9,165 bases of DNA from Methanosarcinales archaeon (GTDB lineage Archaea > Halobacteriota > Syntropharchaeia > Alkanophagales > Methanospirareceae), in the NCBI GenBank assembly GCA_030621945.1, contig JAUXGS010000025.1:1-9165 (forward strand), read 5' to 3'. Shown here piece after piece: positions 6,157-9,165 of the stretch (its first letter is position 1; every line of letters begins with the position of its first letter). A program made the position numbers and the translations under genes. A model generated the notes under the pieces. It ran no database searches, had not been told where the DNA came from, and was given only the letters and a program-made list of their open reading frames with translations.

Positions 6157-7686
6157 TTAAAGGAACCTAAACACCTCGGGAAGCTCCCCTACGATAGAGC
6201 TGAACTTTTCTGGCCATTTATCAACGTCTAAACCTTTTTGTGCGAGAAAAACCGCAGCCCATCGCTCCAAGCCTACACCTGAGCACCCTGACCACAAATC
6301 CTCACCGCTTTGCAGCTTCACACTAAACCCGGTTGGATATTTGTCTCCATTCACACTTACATTTTGGAACTCCAGCCATTTCCCACTGTACGGCAATACG
6401 GCCTCGTAATCTATGGTCCCCGCCTCTTTTAACTCTGCCAAACCAGCTTTTCCCTCCTGCGCCATGAACCAGGGTGTCACCCATGCTTCTCGCCACTCAA
6501 GGTCCAGTATCTCATTGAATATGCGCCGGTACTTCTCCTGTAGCACCTTTGAATGCTCTATCACCTGCTGCTTCGTACCCATCCATAAAATTTCCACGCG
6601 ATGAAACTCATCAAGCCGCTCTATACCGTGAAGTCCACCGCTTTCGTACCTGTGAGAAGTCCCCGACCGGTCAAAGACCATAATCGGCAGGATTTCATCC
6701 GGCATGATCTTACCTTGCAGAAAGATCCAAAACGGGGGGCATTGCGCATAGCACATCCCGCCCACGTTCTCTATCTTCTCCATTATCATATCTACGGGAA
6801 CCTCATTCGTCACTTTGAAATAATCCATTACGTCCTCCCAGTATTCCGGGTCTCGCGTCTTTGGCGTGCATACGTAATACGCTTCCGGGTAAATCCCTTT
6901 CGCGTGCCCTGACTTCTTCCAGACATCCCAGGCTACGAATTTAGGGAAGATCATCTCTTTATAGCCCAACGGCGTGCACAGCTCGTCGAGCAGTATCTTC
7001 TCTAAAGCTCGGATTATCTTTGTTATTTGCGGGCCGTATATATACTGTCCTCTACCCGCCGCATGCCGTAGCCAATCCCGCTTTAGCATTTCCTCTGTGG
7101 GGTCTTTATCGAAATGGAATGGCTTCTTGTCACTCTCAAATAGCAGTTCCCAGTGCTCGCTTTTGCCTTTCCACCTGACAGCGTCCCTTTTATCCTCTAA
7201 TAATCTTATCAGCCGATCAGGAATCCGTTTATCTAAAGCAGATTCGTCTATATCCAGTAAAAGCTCTAATCTCCCTTTTTCCTGCTTTATTTCTTTTACA
7301 AACGGTAATTTCCGTATCTTCAAGCCTTCTCCCCATTCCCAGTCCAGTGTTATCTTATAATCCTCTATCTCCACACCTCGTATCCCTATGCTGTGCTTTC
7401 CTAATAGTCTGCCAAATTCTTTCTTCAATCGAAGCAGCGCATCATGCGCCCGTACAAACCGGTCGGAAACTATTTCCAGCTCAATTATATTTCCGAAATG
7501 CTGACACCTCGCAATCTCAGCACCACAGCCTGGTGGCGCACCTTTTTTCAATAAGTCCGTGTTACAATACGTCTTACAGTTATCTATATCCAATTGACTT
7601 ACACTTCCTTCGAGAATACCACTGCATTTAAGAGCGGCTTTGAGCTCGAACTTCATATCCATAGGCTTATCATTCTGTTTATTCAC
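6157..7686 (-). CDS. serS: Seryl-tRNA synthetase, methanogenic type (type 2, zinc-dependent)
   Basis: Charges tRNA-Ser with serine. About 509 residues from the chosen GTG. It is the rare SerRS found in methanogens, not the common bacterial type: the core closely matches the Methanosarcina barkeri enzyme as I recall it. Clear blocks (numbering from GTG) are PLGYKEMIFPK with the class II motif 1 region (239-249), GGMCYAQCPPFW (309-320), motif 2 GTSHRYESGG (342-351) with EFHRVE (360-365), and motif 3 GCSGVGLERW (467-476). The active-site zinc ligands correspond to C316, E365 and C468. The start is uncertain: GGTGA at 7693-7697 is six bases before the GTG at 7686, but homologues begin at MKFELK, the ATG at 7656 (499 residues). 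From either, the N-terminal tRNA-binding domain has five cysteines absent from the remembered M. barkeri sequence. It overlaps pcc1 by eight bases. Confidence 0.95.
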   Translation of the reverse strand: MNKQNDKPMDMKFELKAALKCSGILEGSVSQLDIDNCKTYCNTDLLKKGAPPGCGAEIARCQHFGNIIELEIVSDRFVRAHDALLRLKKEFGRLLGKHSIGIRGVEIEDYKITLDWEWGEGLKIRKLPFVKEIKQEKGRLELLLDIDESALDKRIPDRLIRLLEDKRDAVRWKGKSEHWELLFESDKKPFHFDKDPTEEMLKRDWLRHAAGRGQYIYGPQITKIIRALEKILLDELCTPLGYKEMIFPKFVAWDVWKKSGHAKGIYPEAYYVCTPKTRDPEYWEDVMDYFKVTNEVPVDMIMEKIENVGGMCYAQCPPFWIFLQGKIMPDEILPIMVFDRSGTSHRYESGGLHGIERLDEFHRVEILWMGTKQQVIEHSKVLQEKYRRIFNEILDLEWREAWVTPWFMAQEGKAGLAELKEAGTIDYEAVLPYSGKWLEFQNVSVNGDKYPTGFSVKLQSGEDLWSGCSGVGLERWAAVFLAQKGLDVDKWPEKFSSIVGELPEVFRFL

Positions 7687-7909
7687 GTTCACTCACCGCC
7701 AGTTTTACGATCTCTTGCGCAATCTTGGCGTTCATCAAATAATCATCCACGCTTGCTATAAGCGAGCCCATTTTATCGGCTTCAAAATAAGTTACTGCAC
7801 TTTTAGCCTTTACAACCGTCCTCATCGTATCCATGTTATCGTGCATCAAAGGATTTGCTATCAAATCTGCATTTTCCCCGCTTATCTCGATTTTCGCTTT
7901 TATCTTCAT
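7679..7909 (-). CDS. pcc1: KEOPS complex subunit Pcc1
   Basis: A 76-residue protein matching archaeal Pcc1, the small dimer-forming subunit of KEOPS, which with Kae1, Bud32 and Cgi121 makes the t6A37 modification of tRNAs that read ANN codons. The best evidence is the C-terminal block SLIASVDDYLMNAKIAQE (49-66), typical of Pcc1, preceded by a short beta-rich N-terminal part (KIKAKIEIS) and an acidic-asparagine LMHDNMDT segment (21-28). Length is normal. There is no ribosome binding site, but a TATA box 30 bases upstream (7939-7946) predicts a leader of about 7-11 nt. Its end overlaps serS, so a tRNA-modification gene and a tRNA-charging gene share an operon. The other KEOPS genes are not in the window. 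Confidence 0.85.
   Translation of the reverse strand: MKIKAKIEISGENADLIANPLMHDNMDTMRTVVKAKSAVTYFEADKMGSLIASVDDYLMNAKIAQEIVKLAVSERE
7693..7697 (-). promoter_or_regulatory. Ribosome binding site for serS inside pcc1
   Basis: GGTGA on the minus strand within the last codons of pcc1. It is six bases before the GTG at 7686, abuts the GTG at 7692 and is about 30 bases from the ATG at 7662. It therefore favours 7686 as the start and indicates coupled translation of pcc1 and serS. Confidence 0.55.
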
Positions 7910-7921
7910 TTTGAGGCTAAA

Positions 7922-7946
7922 TTTAAATGTGATTGTCGTTTATAAA
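7922..7946. promoter_or_regulatory. Two divergent promoters packed in a 49-bp gap
   Basis: The gap between pcc1 (minus) and the nucleotidyltransferase-like gene (plus) holds two TATA-like boxes. TTTAAAT at 7922-7928 is about 34 bases before the plus-strand ATG (7959). The palindromic TTTATAAA at 7939-7946 is about 34 bases before the pcc1 ATG (7909). Each gene would have a leader of some 7-12 nt and neither has a ribosome binding site. The two promoters face outward across one another, so binding at one may exclude the other. Confidence 0.5.
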
Positions 7947-7958
7947 AAAATAGCTAAA

Positions 7959-9165
7959 ATGTTCGATTACATTGTGGTCGTTGTTACTGACGATTTAGAC
8001 GCGCGGAAGTTGGCGTACGCTTCGTTAAGAGATGATGTACTCCGTAACTCAACTTTTGTGCCGGTTTCAGAAAGTGCCTGGCATGGTCGTGCTGGTAATG
8101 GATTCGGCACGCTCTTCGCTATAGAAAATGCGAGTAAGACAGTAGGGGAAGATCTTGTGGAGGAGGTGAAGCGCGGCAAAAGTGTGCTTATCGTGCATAC
8201 CGCGGGTGAAGGCACCAGAAACCTTCTCACAAGGACTTGTAAGAACAAAGCACTCATAGAAGTGCCAAATCTCACGTTATTGGAAGGCGTGATAAAGCAG
8301 TTTCAGGATTTTGCGATTCCGTCCCGCATCCTGGTTACGTGGGGGGATCAGTTCTTGTTATTCGAGGAAAGTGTAGAAGAAATACGGAAATGTGCGCAGA
8401 AGACGCACGTCATGCTCTTTGGCTTAAAGACAGAACTCACAGAGGAGATTGCACGCTCCTATGGGATTCAGATAGTCAGGTGTGTGGACAGGGAAGGGTG
8501 CGAACTCCTTGATTTCGAGGACACACGTAACTACGAAGTGGCTATGAGGATGGTGCAAAAATGGAAAGGCGACGTGATGGTGAATATGGGGATGTTTGCG
8601 ATGAGCGGCATTGCGGTAGAACATATGCGTGACGCGTTTAGCGCTGAGCTTGCTGCGAGAAGGGGGAAGTTCAACTCAGATGAGTTATGGCAGTCATGGA
8701 TTTCACCTGAGTATGAGGCCGGTGATTGGCTCCGTGAGCGGGCGGATAGGCTAAAGAACGAACTCTCTCGGGCAGAGCCACGGGAACTGACAAGAAGCTA
8801 TCCGCTAAGCGATAGGACGATCTGGGAGGATTTTGGAACGAATGAGAATTATTATGGAAGCGTGATGAAGCTTTTGGGAGAGGACGATGTAGGGCGTAGA
8901 CTGCGAGCATTTTTAGGTGTTGATGTCTCCTCTGTTAAGAGCGGCTGTGACGTTTCGTGTTCGATACATGAGCATGTGGCATTTGAGGAGGGCGTGGTAA
9001 AGAACAGCGTTATCGTGAATTCAACGGCAAAACACGCACAGCTTGAGCGGGCATGCGTCATCAACTCCACGTTGAACCGAATAAAAGGGAAGCGATGCGT
9101 TGTTTACAACGTGGTGGACCATTCTGAGATAGATGTCGAGGACTGCGTTGTGGTGGATGTGTTCC
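7959..9165 (+). CDS. Partial sugar-nucleotidyltransferase-like protein (fucose-1-phosphate guanylyltransferase/fucokinase N-domain-like) with beta-helix-like C-terminus
   Basis: An open frame of 402 codons runs from the ATG at 7959 past the window edge, so the C-terminus is missing. Residues 38-100 resemble the N-terminal domain of the fucose-1-phosphate guanylyltransferase/L-fucokinase family: GNGFGTLFAIENA (46-58), then VLIVHTAGEGTR (76-87) and KALIEVP (97-103), with TWGDQFLLF (127-135) as a probable metal/nucleotide-binding Asp region. Residues about 335-402 show short valine-rich repeats (VVKNSVIVNST, ERACVINSTLN, KRCVVYNVVD, VEDCVVVDVF), the look of a left-handed beta-helix as in GlmU-like enzymes. 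A role in making an activated sugar for surface glycans is inferred. The nucleotide loop lacks the usual Gly-Gly, so activity is not certain. It diverges from pcc1, has no ribosome binding site and is probably read from a nearly leaderless message. Confidence 0.6.
   Translation, partial: MFDYIVVVVTDDLDARKLAYASLRDDVLRNSTFVPVSESAWHGRAGNGFGTLFAIENASKTVGEDLVEEVKRGKSVLIVHTAGEGTRNLLTRTCKNKALIEVPNLTLLEGVIKQFQDFAIPSRILVTWGDQFLLFEESVEEIRKCAQKTHVMLFGLKTELTEEIARSYGIQIVRCVDREGCELLDFEDTRNYEVAMRMVQKWKGDVMVNMGMFAMSGIAVEHMRDAFSAELAARRGKFNSDELWQSWISPEYEAGDWLRERADRLKNELSRAEPRELTRSYPLSDRTIWEDFGTNENYYGSVMKLLGEDDVGRRLRAFLGVDVSSVKSGCDVSCSIHEHVAFEEGVVKNSVIVNSTAKHAQLERACVINSTLNRIKGKRCVVYNVVDHSEIDVEDCVVVDVF

Noticed and set aside
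7967..9070. Minus-strand open frames at 7967-8275, 8424-8624, 8671-8910 and 8852-9070
   Set aside because: They are antisense to the long plus-strand frame from 7959, whose protein shows family motifs; the antisense translations show none.
1..9165. tRNA/rRNA genes, CRISPR repeats, transposon ends, toxin-antitoxin or defence genes
   Set aside because: Almost all of the window is covered by recognised genes and the gaps are at most 101 bp; I saw no cloverleaf arms, regularly repeated spacers, transposase motifs or terminal inverted repeats.

Overview
The window looks like a piece of an archaeal chromosome from the methanogen lineage or its F420-using relatives (Methanosarcinales, ANME-1/Methanophagales, Syntrophoarchaeum-type). 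Four things point there: a class II seryl-tRNA synthetase of the rare methanogenic type, a KEOPS Pcc1 subunit, a separate-subunit pyruvate:ferredoxin oxidoreductase, and an FpoF/FrhB-type F420H2 oxidoreductase. The promoters are also archaeal (TTTAAATA-like boxes about 25 nt before the start, several leaderless or nearly so), and ribosome binding sites are GGAGG or GGTGA. The exact lineage is inference.

Layout: almost everything is on the minus strand and reads right to left. From the right: pcc1 (7679-7909) overlaps serS (type 2 SerRS, 6157-7686). Then come an Lrp/AsnC regulator (5602-6111), a class I/II aminotransferase (4359-5525), and the oxidoreductase cluster porG (3754-4299), porD (3401-3691), porA (2127-3299), porB (1196-2125) and an fpoF-like gene (76-1194). 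The last three are separated by one base each. On the plus strand, diverging from pcc1, a partial gene (7959 to the window edge) encodes a sugar-nucleotidyltransferase-like protein with a beta-helix-like C-terminus.

How they fit: PorGDAB should interconvert pyruvate + CoA with acetyl-CoA + CO2, passing electrons through the 2[4Fe-4S] subunit PorD. In methanogens the por genes are often followed by porE/porF ferredoxins; here that place is taken by an FpoF-like flavoprotein. This suggests a direct pyruvate-to-F420 (or F420H2-to-pyruvate) electron path, the most interesting idea in the window. One of its ferredoxin motifs has Asp where a Cys is expected. The aminotransferase and Lrp regulator upstream fit control of amino-acid/2-oxoacid balance. 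A near-identical 15-bp element lies before both the aminotransferase and porA, and a perfect palindrome covers the probable lrp promoter.

I saw no RNA gene, CRISPR array, insertion sequence or phage gene. The longest stretch without a gene is 101 bp (3300-3400).
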